Part shown: in pieces, positions 35,155 to 44,101 of the stretch
How the letters are laid out: each line of letters starts with the position of its first letter
Numbering within the stretch: position 1 is the first letter of the stretch
DNA from: a virus
Reading direction: 5' to 3' (one strand)
Length of the DNA: 64,000 nucleotides
Virus record (IMG/VR): IMGVR_UViG_3300035698_010479
Location: 1 to 64,000 of that record
Program-made: the position numbers and the translations under genes
Notes under the pieces: generated by a model
Database searches by the model: none
Seen by the model: the letters and a program-made list of their open reading frames with translations, nothing else
Told to the model about the DNA's origin: nothing

Positions 35155-36852
35155 ATGTGTGGTATTATAGGTGTTTTAGCTTTAGGTGAAGCAAAAGATG
35201 ATTTGAGGACTGGTGTTATGAAGTTCTTGTTCACTGAGCTACTCCAGTTAACTGAAGAACGTGGTAAAGATGCTACAGGCGTATCTGCATTATTCGAAGA
35301 TGGAATGTCTTATATCCAAAAAGGTCCAATCACAGCAACTGAATTTATTGGTAATTTGGGTGATGATGAAACGACATATAATAATTTTTTGAGTAATTGC
35401 ACAGACTATCGTAATGTTAACGAGACTGAATTAAAATTATTTATGGGGCATTGTAGAAAAAGTTCAGTTGGTGGTGCTTTTGATAATGTTAACAATCATC
35501 CAATTAAAGTAAATGAGATCGTTGGTGTACATAATGGTACGCTTGAAAATCACAATAAAATATTTAGTAACTTAGGTTGCAAACGTGATGGAGTTGTTGA
35601 TACTGAGGCCATCATGCGCTTGTTAAATCATTATACTGGTGATTGTACAGAACCCTTTACAATGGAAGGTATTGAAGAAGCAGCCAGAAGATTAGAAGGT
35701 GCTTATAGTGTATTAGCTTATAATGCCAATAATCCTTTCCAAGTATGTGTGATGAGAAAAGAAAGACCTTTTGAGATGGCTCTAATACGCGATTTAGGTA
35801 TTATGCTAATTTGCTCAGATAAATCTTTCTTTCTAAAAGCTCTTTACCAGTATAATAAATTTGCTTATTTGTTTAATAACGATTTTGAACCAATCGACAC
35901 AACTGAAGTTGAGGTGTTTACATTGCCGTTGGATCATGTTGGTTTTGTAGATCTTGCAATTGACATAACGGAAGACACAACTATTGCAGATCTACTCACG
36001 TCGAAAGATATTTTTAAAACACCTAAACTGTGGAAAACTCCAGCCAAAACATATGGTAATACTACATATTACGGAAGAGCTGGTAGTAATGCTGGTAAAA
36101 AAAACGACACAACAAGCGCAACAAAGCCAGCAGATACACCAAAAACAGAAGAAGTTAATAAAGAAAACTTCAAAGGTAAAGTATTTTGTAAACGCCTTAA
36201 TGCATATGTTAACCAAGAAAAAATAGATGAATCTAAAGCACAAGGACCTAAAGTAGTTAGCATTAACGGTGGGAAAGTGCAAGATTTAAAACAAGAAGAA
36301 CTATCTGATTTTGTAGAAGTTAAAGATATGAAATTAGATGTTAATAAAACACCGGTGCCTATCATTATGAAAGAAGTAAAAACAGTTGATGAAACTTTGG
36401 CAGAAGCTATGAAAGCAGCTACAGAACATGAAAATTTTAGTACAAGATTTAGTAACAGTAATGAAGTTGCTGATGCCCTTGAGATAAAATCTGTTGATAC
36501 TTTAGACAGTATCCCAGCATTTGCACTTGTAAACAAAGCCAAGGATGTTATATATAAAGAAGCTTTTGTAGATGGTGCTATGTGGTATAAACAAAAAGAA
36601 GTAAATAAACCGGATGAAAAATCATCTGATTCGACGGCTGCCGTTAGAATAGCCAAGCACGTAGTAGGTATATTTGGAACAGTAATCGACCAGTTAGCCG
36701 ATGGAAGAACAGAAGATTATGCTTCTAAAATTCTTGCTGAACTTAAAAAGCGAGACGTTACTGAACTGACTTTAGAAAACGTCAGACGAGTATTTTCAAA
36801 AGGTAATAAGCTATCTTGTAAAGCCCTAACTGCCTTGGAGGATGTAATATAA
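35155..36852 (+). CDS. class II glutamine amidotransferase domain protein, 565 aa
   Basis: MCGIIGVLALGE starts the protein; Cys2 becomes the N-terminal nucleophile after Met removal, so ATG 35155 is certain over the TTG at 35125. LTEERGKDATGVSA, MGHCRKSSVGG, VGVHNGTLENH and VVDTEAIM complete the glutaminase domain (to about 270), like GlmS/asparagine synthetase heads. No synthetase domain follows; instead there is a charged tail of almost 300 residues. It would release ammonia from glutamine. With amidoligase and ATP-grasp genes next to it, it may feed ammonia or act on gamma-glutamyl products. Confidence 0.85.
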   Translation: MCGIIGVLALGEAKDDLRTGVMKFLFTELLQLTEERGKDATGVSALFEDGMSYIQKGPITATEFIGNLGDDETTYNNFLSNCTDYRNVNETELKLFMGHCRKSSVGGAFDNVNNHPIKVNEIVGVHNGTLENHNKIFSNLGCKRDGVVDTEAIMRLLNHYTGDCTEPFTMEGIEEAARRLEGAYSVLAYNANNPFQVCVMRKERPFEMALIRDLGIMLICSDKSFFLKALYQYNKFAYLFNNDFEPIDTTEVEVFTLPLDHVGFVDLAIDITEDTTIADLLTSKDIFKTPKLWKTPAKTYGNTTYYGRAGSNAGKKNDTTSATKPADTPKTEEVNKENFKGKVFCKRLNAYVNQEKIDESKAQGPKVVSINGGKVQDLKQEELSDFVEVKDMKLDVNKTPVPIIMKEVKTVDETLAEAMKAATEHENFSTRFSNSNEVADALEIKSVDTLDSIPAFALVNKAKDVIYKEAFVDGAMWYKQKEVNKPDEKSSDSTAAVRIAKHVVGIFGTVIDQLADGRTEDYASKILAELKKRDVTELTLENVRRVFSKGNKLSCKALTALEDVI

Positions 36853-36858
36853 GTTTAT

Positions 36859-38187
36859 ATGCTTAAACCACTAATCATTATACCGTCCGAATCTATGGAT
36901 GGTAATAAAAAACCAGACAGGGATGAAGATGTCTTGTTGAGGATGGCTAAAAGTACAAGGACAAGTGTAGCACTAGATGACAATAGTGTTACACTTACTG
37001 GTACACTTAGTAATAAAAAACTCAACGTATATAAAGCATTTTCTAAAGATTTAATAAAAATACGTGAGTTAGTTTTAAACGACGAGATACAATTTGAAGA
37101 TTCTTCAAGAGTGGCTTTTGTATCTTCTAGGACATATAAAGAATTGGGTGGATTAGGTGATTTCCTTGATCTAAGTAAAATTAAAGCCCCAAAAGTAGAA
37201 CAAAAGAAGGTAGTAAAAGAAGTTATAGATAAGTTACTAATAGGTACAGACCCAGAATTACTACTAATGTTGCAAGGTAAGGTGGTAAATGCTGCTGGAG
37301 TACCAGGATTTAGCAAACAATCAAAGTTTGGGTCTGATGGTGCAATGGCTGAAATGAGACCTGACCCAGCTTTTACTGCAGAAGGCCTTGTTAAAAATCT
37401 ACAAGATATATTACATGATGACGATTTACAAGAAAGAATAGCTTATTATGATTTAGTAAGCTCTTGTTATCATGAAGAAAAAGAAAGAGACTATCCTGTA
37501 GGAACACATATACATATTGATAACCCCACTAAGATTGCAAAATTACCAACAGAACAAAGATACCGTTTATTTGCTGTGACTAATAAAATAATGGATGAGT
37601 TATTAACAATACCTGCAATACGTTTAGATGGCCAAAAAGGTCATAATAGGCGTGCAAAATGTCGTATGAGTACCCATAATGGTTACGGTAACACATATGG
37701 TAAAGGTTATGGATTCTTCGGTGAATGGAGAGAATGTCATGGTAGGTTAGAACACAGAAGTTTATCTGGGTTAGTTTTGATGAACCCTGAAATAGCTACA
37801 GCGGTATTTGGTACGGCGCAGGCTATTGCCGAGGCTGCTTATAACGAAGCTATTCAAAATGGATTAAATAAAGAATTTATTTTACCTAAGGATTTCGATC
37901 ATAAGAGCATATACACAGCTACATTCAAACAATGGGGGGATATACCACTTGCAGAATCTTTAAATTGTACACTGACATCAAAAGAAATGGCTGCTTTGAT
38001 GGATTCTAGTGATAGATCAGTAGTATCCACAGGTTTCATTAAAAAATGGTTAACTAAAATTAGAAAATTAACTACTTATGGTAAGTTTTCTGAACATATC
38101 GAAGCACTTGGAGATATTTTATCTTCAACTGACAAAGTATTAGATAGCTTTGATACAAATATTAAAAATACATGGAAGGATAAATAA
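36859..38187 (+). CDS. phage-type COOH-NH2 ligase, 442 aa
   Basis: After about 120 N-terminal residues comes IGTDPELLLMLQGK, then SDGAMAEMRPDPAFT, YPVGTHIHIDNPTK, WRECHGRLEHRSLSG and a helical region. These are the family's metal, ATP and substrate loops. It sits six bases after the amidotransferase stop and three before the ATP-grasp gene, so the three form a likely unit for building amide-linked products. Confidence 0.85.
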   Translation: MLKPLIIIPSESMDGNKKPDRDEDVLLRMAKSTRTSVALDDNSVTLTGTLSNKKLNVYKAFSKDLIKIRELVLNDEIQFEDSSRVAFVSSRTYKELGGLGDFLDLSKIKAPKVEQKKVVKEVIDKLLIGTDPELLLMLQGKVVNAAGVPGFSKQSKFGSDGAMAEMRPDPAFTAEGLVKNLQDILHDDDLQERIAYYDLVSSCYHEEKERDYPVGTHIHIDNPTKIAKLPTEQRYRLFAVTNKIMDELLTIPAIRLDGQKGHNRRAKCRMSTHNGYGNTYGKGYGFFGEWRECHGRLEHRSLSGLVLMNPEIATAVFGTAQAIAEAAYNEAIQNGLNKEFILPKDFDHKSIYTATFKQWGDIPLAESLNCTLTSKEMAALMDSSDRSVVSTGFIKKWLTKIRKLTTYGKFSEHIEALGDILSSTDKVLDSFDTNIKNTWKDK

Positions 38188-38190
38188 CAA

Positions 38191-39282
38191 ATGCAAGATA
38201 CATATATATGGTACTCACCGGCAACTGACGTAACTGGTAAAAAACTTCAAGCGGAGTTGAATGCTTCTGGTGGTACAGCTAAGCCACCAGCTAATAAAAC
38301 TAATGTAATCTGCTGGGGTACAAAAACTGATGCTGATATCGTGATTAACAATAATAAAGTATATAATCACCCAAACAAAATTAGGACGAATAGAAACAAA
38401 GTAAATGCTCTGGCAGTATTAGCAAAAGGTGGTGTTAATGTTGCTACATTTACAGAAAATTTCAAATTGGCCGGTAATAAAGATTTTGCATTCCCCCTCG
38501 TAGCTCGTACTAAATTTCATCAAGGAGGCGCTGGATTTTGGTTGTGCTTAACAGCAGGTATGGTAGCACAAGCAGTAAAAGATGGTGCACAGTACATTCA
38601 AACATTCATTGATATCAAAGATGAATATCGACTTCATGTAGTCGATGGTAAAGTTATCTACGGAGTACGTAAAGTACAAAGAGATAATCATGCTGAGGCT
38701 TTTGTAGAACATTATAATGAACATATTCAAGATAAAGCCGTAAAAGGCAATGTAAATCTTGATAAGGTTACAGTTGACTTTGTACTTGGTAAACTTGCAC
38801 GTAAGCTTGCTACAGGCCCAGATATGGTGATTAGATCTAATACTCGCGGCTGGAAATTTAGTAAAGTAGCTAATGAAAATTTGGACAAAGGCCTTGTAGC
38901 AGAAGCAGTAAAAGCAGTAAAAGCTCTTGGTTTGGATTATGCGGCAGTTGATTGTTGCGTAGATAGTACAGGTAAGGCATTTGTTATTGAATGTAATACT
39001 GGACCAGGTCTCGACGGTACTTCGTTTGAGGCATGGTCTTCTGCACTCAAAACACTGGTAGCACCGCCTAAAGTTGTCAAAAAGGCAGCACCGGTTGAAC
39101 AAGCAGCACCTGCACCCGCATTTGCAAAAGCCAATGTTGGCATCGCTGCAGCTAAGCTTGGGGGTATTAATGCTAAACAACGTCTAAAAGAAAGAGCTGC
39201 TTTTTTAGCTCAGTTAGCAGAAGTAGCAGACGATGATGACGCCGAGTTGTTGGAAAAATTGTTGAAAAAAGCTAATATGTAA
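38191..39282 (+). CDS. ATP-grasp ligase, 363 aa
   Basis: FAFPLVARTKFHQGGAGFWL gives the nucleotide-binding Lys and the Gly-rich loop; QTFIDIKDEYRLHVVDGK the central strands; and AAVDCCVDSTGKAFVIECN followed by TGPGLDGTSFE the metal-binding Asp, Glu and Asn. This is the RimK-like fold found with phage COOH-NH2 ligases. It activates a carboxylate as acyl-phosphate and joins it to an amine or peptide. An Ala/Lys-rich tail follows from about residue 290. Confidence 0.88.
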   Translation: MQDTYIWYSPATDVTGKKLQAELNASGGTAKPPANKTNVICWGTKTDADIVINNNKVYNHPNKIRTNRNKVNALAVLAKGGVNVATFTENFKLAGNKDFAFPLVARTKFHQGGAGFWLCLTAGMVAQAVKDGAQYIQTFIDIKDEYRLHVVDGKVIYGVRKVQRDNHAEAFVEHYNEHIQDKAVKGNVNLDKVTVDFVLGKLARKLATGPDMVIRSNTRGWKFSKVANENLDKGLVAEAVKAVKALGLDYAAVDCCVDSTGKAFVIECNTGPGLDGTSFEAWSSALKTLVAPPKVVKKAAPVEQAAPAPAFAKANVGIAAAKLGGINAKQRLKERAAFLAQLAEVADDDDAELLEKLLKKANM

Positions 39283-39296
39283 TAAAGGTGCTTAGT

Positions 39297-39734
39297 ATGG
39301 ATAAATTTAAATTTATTATAGACGAACAATATTTAGCTGAACAAATTGCTGGGCTTTTAAATAGCTATAACAAATTAAATACTGTTCATACTAAGCATAC
39401 AATATTAGCCAGTGAAGTTGTATACGTCATAAAACAAAAATATACGTCTGGTAAAGCACTTGTCGTAGGTTGCATAGGTATTCATATGAAAGATGAGCAA
39501 CTAACAACCTTACGGCATTTATGTGTCAACTATGAGTATAGACGTTTAGGAATAGGTTTAGAGTTGCTTAATGATACTTTGAAATATGTTACTACAAAAT
39601 ATGTACAAATGCATATAAGGCATGATAATTTGCCTAGTATAAACTTAGCTAGCAAAGCTGGATTTTTTGTTGACTCTTACGATATTAAAAAAGAATATTA
39701 TTTATTAACAGTTAAAAAGGAAGCACATGCTTAA
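39297..39734 (+). CDS. GNAT-type acetyltransferase, 145 aa
   Basis: The acetyl-CoA loop RRLGIGLELL follows the strand LRHLCVNYEY, and a final strand ASKAGFFVDSYDI closes the fold. ATG 39297 with AAAGGTG is used instead of GTG 39288. GNAT proteins recur in phage amidoligase clusters, where they may modify the same substrate. It overlaps the next gene by eight bases. Confidence 0.75.
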   Translation: MDKFKFIIDEQYLAEQIAGLLNSYNKLNTVHTKHTILASEVVYVIKQKYTSGKALVVGCIGIHMKDEQLTTLRHLCVNYEYRRLGIGLELLNDTLKYVTTKYVQMHIRHDNLPSINLASKAGFFVDSYDIKKEYYLLTVKKEAHA

Positions 39735-40449
39735 ACCTATAAAATATATTGAAGTATCTCTGAATAAACCTGGAACAAAAGAAAAAGGATTATTTCTTAA
39801 CTATGATGCAGTAACAAAAATGGTGAGACTTGTTCTTGATGGTAAGAACACCACTGGAACTTTTTCATTGGCATTTATAACAGTATCAAGTATACTTGTT
39901 GTAAATGTAGAGGGTCTAATGGATAGTGTGTTTAATGCCTCAGACGGATCGCAAAAACTTGCTATTGAAATGTTGTTGGAGCTAAGTGAACAGCTTAAAA
40001 AAGAAAATAAGGTAAACGCATCTGGTTTTGTTAATATTGCAGCATACAAAGATGTGCCTGTTAAATATACAAAAGATGCAACAATAGTGTTACCTATGGT
40101 TAGACCTAGCACCTATGCGAATAATACAATTATACCACCACCTAAAATAGGTTTTTTAACTACAAAACCTATTAGTACAGCCACGTATTTGCCTGCTAAA
40201 AAGATTATTATTATTTATAGAAAATCTGAATTACCAACTAGTAAATTACTGGCAGCTATGAAGAAAAAGGCAGCTGCTGCTTGTTTAAATAATTATAAAT
40301 TGAAAGCAGAACCATTGAGTGAAGAAGACACTGATATTGATGTAGACAAGGCTGCTGAGGATATAATGAAAGAAGCTTACGGTAACAGTGATTGGAATGA
40401 TGAATATGGCTACGCTGGAGCGCATGGAATGCATGGAAGAATGATGTAA
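39727..40449 (+). CDS. hypothetical protein, 240 aa
   Basis: Coupled to the GNAT gene and, by TAATG, to the RuvB-like gene. The body is alpha/beta with a Lys/Ala-rich helix (LAAMKKKAAAACLNNYK) and a Gly/His/Met tail (YAGAHGMHGRMM) that could bind metal. Not recognised. Confidence 0.6.
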   Translation: MLKPIKYIEVSLNKPGTKEKGLFLNYDAVTKMVRLVLDGKNTTGTFSLAFITVSSILVVNVEGLMDSVFNASDGSQKLAIEMLLELSEQLKKENKVNASGFVNIAAYKDVPVKYTKDATIVLPMVRPSTYANNTIIPPPKIGFLTTKPISTATYLPAKKIIIIYRKSELPTSKLLAAMKKKAAAACLNNYKLKAEPLSEEDTDIDVDKAAEDIMKEAYGNSDWNDEYGYAGAHGMHGRMM

Positions 40450-41432
40450 TGATAATTGGTAATACGAAAATAAAAGAGCAGATTCACGTAGCATTAGAGT
40501 CTGCTCATAAAAGAAATATGGCACCACCACATATGTTAATGTCAGGACATCCTGGGTGTGGTAAAACATCAACTTCAAAAGAAGTAGCAAAGCAGATGGG
40601 TACTGACTTTATTTCGTTAATTCCAGAAACACTAAAAGATCAAAGGTCCATATTAAACCTTCTTGATTCATTAAATTTTATTGGTTATGATGAGTTGGGA
40701 AATAGAGAATCACAAATTCAACCTACTATCGTATTTGTAGATGAGTGCCATAGGATACCCATGTATGGGCAAGAAAAACTAGGCATGTTAATGGAGAATT
40801 TTACACTGGATACAGGTAAAATAGGAAAAGTATATTGGGTACCTTACTTCACACTTATAGGTGCAACTACACTTGCAGGTAGTATGTCAAAACCTTTTTT
40901 AGATAGATTTAAACTCAACTTCTTTTTTGAAACTTATGATATATACGATTCAGTTGAGATTGTAAATTACCATGCTAAAAGATTGGGAATACCAATAACT
41001 AAAAAGGCGGTTATAGATGTTGCCTCGCGTGGTCGTGGTGTTCCTAGAATTATGGTAAAATATCTAGAAAGATGTAGAGACATGATGTTAGCTGTTGGAA
41101 GTGCTTTGGTTACCAGTAAATTAAGTAGTGATACATTTGAAAGTTTAGAAATAGATAGCAGAGGTTTTAATAAGTTAGAATTAAAAGTATTAAAAGCACT
41201 CTATGATTATGACAAACCGCTCTCACTGGAAAATTTGGTTATGATGACTGGCGAATCAAAGGAAACAATTCAGAGTGATATTGAGTCACATCTAATTAAA
41301 AATGGCCTTCTTGTAAGATCTGGTAAAGGTAGATCAATAACTTCTCAGGGACGTCTATACTTAGAAGAAGAAGGTTATGCCGGTAGTGGTTTGGGTAGAA
41401 AAACAATTCCAATAAACTATGCTCGTGGCTGA
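40449..41432 (+). CDS. ruvB: RuvB-like AAA+ ATPase (Holliday-junction motor), 327 aa
   Basis: SGHPGCGKTSTSKEVA is Walker A, TIVFVDECHR Walker B, FTLIGATT sensor 1, and RGRGVPRIMVKYLERCRD the sensor-2/lid region. It ends in a winged helix (SITSQGRLYLEEEGY, comparable to the RuvB tail). Order and length fit RuvB, which drives branch migration with RuvA. No ruvA or resolvase is recognised in the window, so it could work with a host or phage partner. Confidence 0.85.
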   Translation: MIIGNTKIKEQIHVALESAHKRNMAPPHMLMSGHPGCGKTSTSKEVAKQMGTDFISLIPETLKDQRSILNLLDSLNFIGYDELGNRESQIQPTIVFVDECHRIPMYGQEKLGMLMENFTLDTGKIGKVYWVPYFTLIGATTLAGSMSKPFLDRFKLNFFFETYDIYDSVEIVNYHAKRLGIPITKKAVIDVASRGRGVPRIMVKYLERCRDMMLAVGSALVTSKLSSDTFESLEIDSRGFNKLELKVLKALYDYDKPLSLENLVMMTGESKETIQSDIESHLIKNGLLVRSGKGRSITSQGRLYLEEEGYAGSGLGRKTIPINYARG

Positions 41433-41450
41433 AGCTGGGGGTGGTGTGAA

Positions 41451-41705
41451 ATGAAGTTAACAGTGACTAATCGTTCTGAAGAAGAAGTAGAAGAACGCGA
41501 TTATCGTAGAGCCTTGGAGATAGTAGGAGAAAGTAATGGTACCAAAATATCATTAAGTTTTTCTGATGGGGAGCCGGAAGATGCTAATATATCACGTGAT
41601 TTTAATGATGTATACAGTATAGAAAATATTATAGAACTTGCTTATAACGCAGGTAAAAATAACGAAGTACTTGTAATCAAACATTTAGTAAGTAGTGAGA
41701 TTTAA
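41451..41705 (+). CDS. hypothetical protein, 84 aa
   Basis: ATG 41451 behind a G-rich leader (GGGGGTGGTG). Acidic, with EEEVEERDYRRALEIVG at the start. No known family. A 467-base non-coding region follows. Confidence 0.5.
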   Translation: MKLTVTNRSEEEVEERDYRRALEIVGESNGTKISLSFSDGEPEDANISRDFNDVYSIENIIELAYNAGKNNEVLVIKHLVSSEI

Positions 41706-42172
41706 TGTTTTGTTTGGTTACATATGTTTTGTGTGGAGTGGTGAGTGTGTTGTACTACATCTTGTAGAGAACAGCACCAGCCTTTTATCATCCATTAAGT
41801 AATATGCAATAGGCCAAGTAGAATTAGCTAAGCTAATGACGAACGGTGTTGCTAAAAAGAAAATGAATATCGTATAGAACAGGCGTAGTATTATTATCTA
41901 TAAAACCCTAGTGGATGTGACTAGGTGGGTTTTTAAGGTCTTTTTACCTCTTACAGGAATAAAAACACCCTCGTACACATATGTGTATGAAAACTACTGT
42001 CTTCTTTGTTGTTTTCTTCTCTACAGAAAGAAAGCACCCATAGATAATAGAGAAACGTTCGAATCGTTTCTATTCATAGACTTTACTTTACATGGACTAC
42101 CTAGCGGCAAGGGGCTAATGTGCCGCGCTTCATCCACTTATTTACAATTAATCAACGAAGAGGAACAACATT
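41706..42172 (+). other. 467-base non-coding region with terminator and hairpins
   Basis: A terminator-like hairpin, CCTAGT/ACTAGG at 41907-41925 with flanking AAAACC and GGGTTTTT, lies at 41902-41934. Before it is ATTAGCTaAGCTAAT, and after it the palindrome TACACATATGTGTA and a GCGGCA/TGCCGC hairpin near 42103-42126. A 93-codon frame from GTG 41911 starts inside the terminator and runs into the next gene, so I do not call it. The region may encode one or two small structured RNAs. Confidence 0.5.
41902..41934 (+). terminator. intrinsic terminator
   Basis: CCTAGT at 41907-41912 pairs with ACTAGG at 41920-41925, extended by AAAACCC against GGGTTTT with one bulge, and ends in TTTTT. Confidence 0.75.
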
Positions 42173-42655
42173 ATGAAACCACAAGCAAATAAACCAGTAA
42201 TTCACGAAGAAGACCTGCGAAGCTTTAATGATGACATTAAATATGTTTATTTTGGCCGTATGAAAGATACCAATGCACACAACGGAGTTGTCTGTGTAGG
42301 CTATAAAGTCGACAAAACAGGTACTGTACTCCGTATGGCTGCTGCCTTTTGTAGTCCTGAAGATATTTTCGAAAAGAAAGAGAGTCGTGCTAGAGTAAAT
42401 GTGCGTATTAATGCCGGTGCTTTCGAAGAACTTATTAAAGATACAGACGAGATTTCAGAAGATAATCCTTTGTTCACTGATATGAAATATGAGGATATTA
42501 TTGACATTATCATAACTACTGTGAACTCTACTATTCCTGCAGATTGGGAAAATTACAAATCGTACCTCAATAATGCTAAACCTTACCCAAAATTCGCACG
42601 TATACCTCTCCCATGGTGGCTGGCAGGGTGGCGTCTTGTACCAGTGAAACAATAA
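42173..42655 (+). CDS. hypothetical protein, 160 aa
   Basis: ATG 42173 with AGAGGAACAACATT upstream. Soluble alpha/beta protein (YVYFGRMKDTNAHNGVVCVG) ending in a Trp/Pro-rich segment (LPWWLAGWRL). No recognised domain. Confidence 0.65.
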   Translation: MKPQANKPVIHEEDLRSFNDDIKYVYFGRMKDTNAHNGVVCVGYKVDKTGTVLRMAAAFCSPEDIFEKKESRARVNVRINAGAFEELIKDTDEISEDNPLFTDMKYEDIIDIIITTVNSTIPADWENYKSYLNNAKPYPKFARIPLPWWLAGWRLVPVKQ

Positions 42656-42732
42656 TTCAATTTTTTTGGTAGTACCATGTATTTTAGTTTTCTTGCCTTC
42701 AGTAATAAACTAACCTATATAGTATTACCATC

Positions 42733-42814
42733 TGCGATGGTGGCGTAAAGGCAGCCGCACCAGGCCTAGAACCTGGCGTTGAAGAACGTGAGAGTTCGAA
42801 TCTCTCCCATCGCA
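42733..42814 (+). tRNA. tRNA-Leu(UAG)
   Basis: Acceptor TGCGATG/CATCGCA, D-arm GTGGCG..CCGCA, anticodon arm CCAGG-CCTAGAA-CCTGG (anticodon TAG), a long variable arm CGTTGAAGAACG and T-arm GAGAG-TTCGAAT-CTCTC. CCA is not encoded. Confidence 0.92.
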
Positions 42815-42845
42815 TACAGTAATACATTATATAAAGGAGTTAATA

Positions 42846-43319
42846 ATGGCGTCAGTAATTCAAGGTTTGAAAAGAATCAAACATCTTCTACGTAAAATCG
42901 AAACAACACAAGGACGTATATCACGTTGGTGTTCTTACACCGATGATGAACAACCTCTATACACAGATATCAATGCAATGATCCAATCAGCAAATGATAT
43001 GCAGGCAGAGATTGGTAAAATTCGTCATGCTATTCATCATCTAAACGCTACAACTAAAGTTTCATTTAAAGGTAAAGAAACTACACTTGATGAACTGCTT
43101 ATTGAAGCTACTGTTAATATACCTGTCCGTATTGGAACTTTGAAGACTCTTCGTAGGAAAGAGAAACATGGTTACGGTGGTAATAATAAAGATGTTAAAG
43201 TGTTAATTCAATATGACCCTCACAAGCGTGACAAAGATTTGGATGCTTTGATTGAACTTCAATCTGATATTAATGATTTTATTGACATTATGAATATTCA
43301 ATTAGAGCTACCTTACTAG
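42846..43319 (+). CDS. hypothetical protein, DIP1984-like helical protein, 157 aa
   Basis: ATG 42846 with AAAGGAG upstream. A helical N-terminal half with heptads, then a turn TKVSFKGKETTLDELL and a second helical region. The G-x-x-x-TL-x-E turn after helices recalls the DIP1984 family, but I cannot confirm it. It sits among tRNA genes. Confidence 0.5.
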   Translation: MASVIQGLKRIKHLLRKIETTQGRISRWCSYTDDEQPLYTDINAMIQSANDMQAEIGKIRHAIHHLNATTKVSFKGKETTLDELLIEATVNIPVRIGTLKTLRRKEKHGYGGNNKDVKVLIQYDPHKRDKDLDALIELQSDINDFIDIMNIQLELPY

Positions 43320-43396
43320 TTTGATTGTATGGGTAGTGATAAAGATCTATGAAAAATCTTTTATACTGATTCAGGGGCTGGACAACCAGCAAGATT

Positions 43397-43428
43397 AGGG
43401 TTGAGGGCTTAGGGATTAGGATTATAGG
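43397..43428 (+). other. telomere-like G-rich tract (TTAGGG-type spacing)
   Basis: GGG at 43398-43400, 43405-43407 and 43412-43414, then GG at 43419 and 43427, with four-base spacers including TTGA, CTTA and ATTA. It could form a two-layer G-quadruplex on the + strand. It lies in the 210-base gap between 43320 and the tRNA-Gln, where no gene is visible. Confidence 0.4.
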
Positions 43429-43531
43429 TATTAGTACTTATAACACAAATAAAAATCCTTGTAGTAGAATATGGTTTTTAAAAGATTTCCCTTTAGGTGC
43501 TCACAAGGCAGCTATCTGTACAATTAATTGG

Positions 43532-43604
43532 AGGGATGTAACTCAATTGGTAGAGTACTTGGTTTTGAGCCAAGGAGTCGTAGGTTCGAGTCCTACCATC
43601 CCCG
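43532..43604 (+). tRNA. tRNA-Gln(UUG)
   Basis: D-stem ACTC/GAGT, anticodon arm CTTGG-TTTTGAG-CCAAG (TTG), T-arm GTAGG-TTCGAGT-CCTAC, acceptor AGGGATG/CATCCCC with an A-C first pair, and discriminator G as in bacterial tRNA-Gln. No CCA. Confidence 0.9.
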
Positions 43605-43619
43605 TAGGAAGTAATTATG

Positions 43620-43690
43620 GTGTCTGAAAGCAACCGGTGCGCTGCTTGGCTGTGACCCAAGTGCAAATGGGTTCGATTCCCATCGGACAC
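43620..43690 (+). tRNA. tRNA-His(GUG)
   Basis: Acceptor GTGTCTG/CGGACAC, a short D-stem AGC/GCT, anticodon arm CTTGG-CTGTGAC-CCAAG (GTG) and T-arm ATGGG-TTCGATT-CCCAT. G at 43619 could serve as the extra G-1. No CCA. Confidence 0.9.
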
Positions 43691-43734
43691 ACACAAAGTC
43701 TGTATAATTAAGGAGGTAGGCTTAGGAGCAGCCA

Positions 43735-44070
43735 TCGGTACAAGTCCAACTATTTAACGCTAAAACGTTTATAGTGTCTCAGGGCCGACTAAACGAAACT
43801 TAGTACCATTAAATTCGGATGTGAGGGAGCGTATAGCCTTTAAAGAGTGGATCGTGATTCTTGGAATAGAGACGTTAATGGGGAATCCATTACAATACTA
43901 TTCTTCTATACGGATAGTTGTAGAACTGAGGATGAACTCTCAGACGTGACCGTATAAGACGCAAAGGAGTAGTTCACCAGTGACTAGGCTGAGAGTGGTT
44001 GACAACTCGTGCCCATACCTACACTGCGAAGTTAGACTCAACCATGGATTCTTTGGCGTAAAAGCACACT
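43735..44070 (+). ncRNA. large structured RNA of unknown class, about 330 nt
   Basis: No open frame, but several perfect helices: AATGG/CCATT (43877-43891), TATACGG/CCGTATA (43907-43956) enclosing CTGAG/CTCAG (43926-43943), and GGTTGA/TCAACC (43997-44043). Base composition is richer in GC than the flanking genes. Place and size among tRNA genes recall the ornate large RNAs reported from phages (GOLLD, ROOL), but I cannot match it to either. The ends are approximate. Confidence 0.6.
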
Positions 44071-44101
44071 TAATTATATATTTTTAGAGGTGTCACATAT
44101 A

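Noticed and set aside
36069-36656. Minus-strand frame of 195 codons opposite the amidotransferase tail
   Set aside because: Ser/Thr/Leu-rich shadow of the Lys/Glu/Asp-rich coding strand, with no ribosome site.
41911-42192. 93-codon open frame from GTG
   Set aside because: It starts inside an intrinsic terminator, lacks a ribosome site and runs into the next gene in another frame. Its content does not look like a folded protein.
43493-43735. Minus-strand frame of 80 codons, and a similar one at 45752-45940
   Set aside because: They read across tRNA genes on the opposite strand; the apparent protein is tRNA sequence translated.
43735-44070. RNase P RNA or tmRNA
   Set aside because: The conserved RNase P core segments and the tmRNA alanyl acceptor/T-arm with tag frame were not found.
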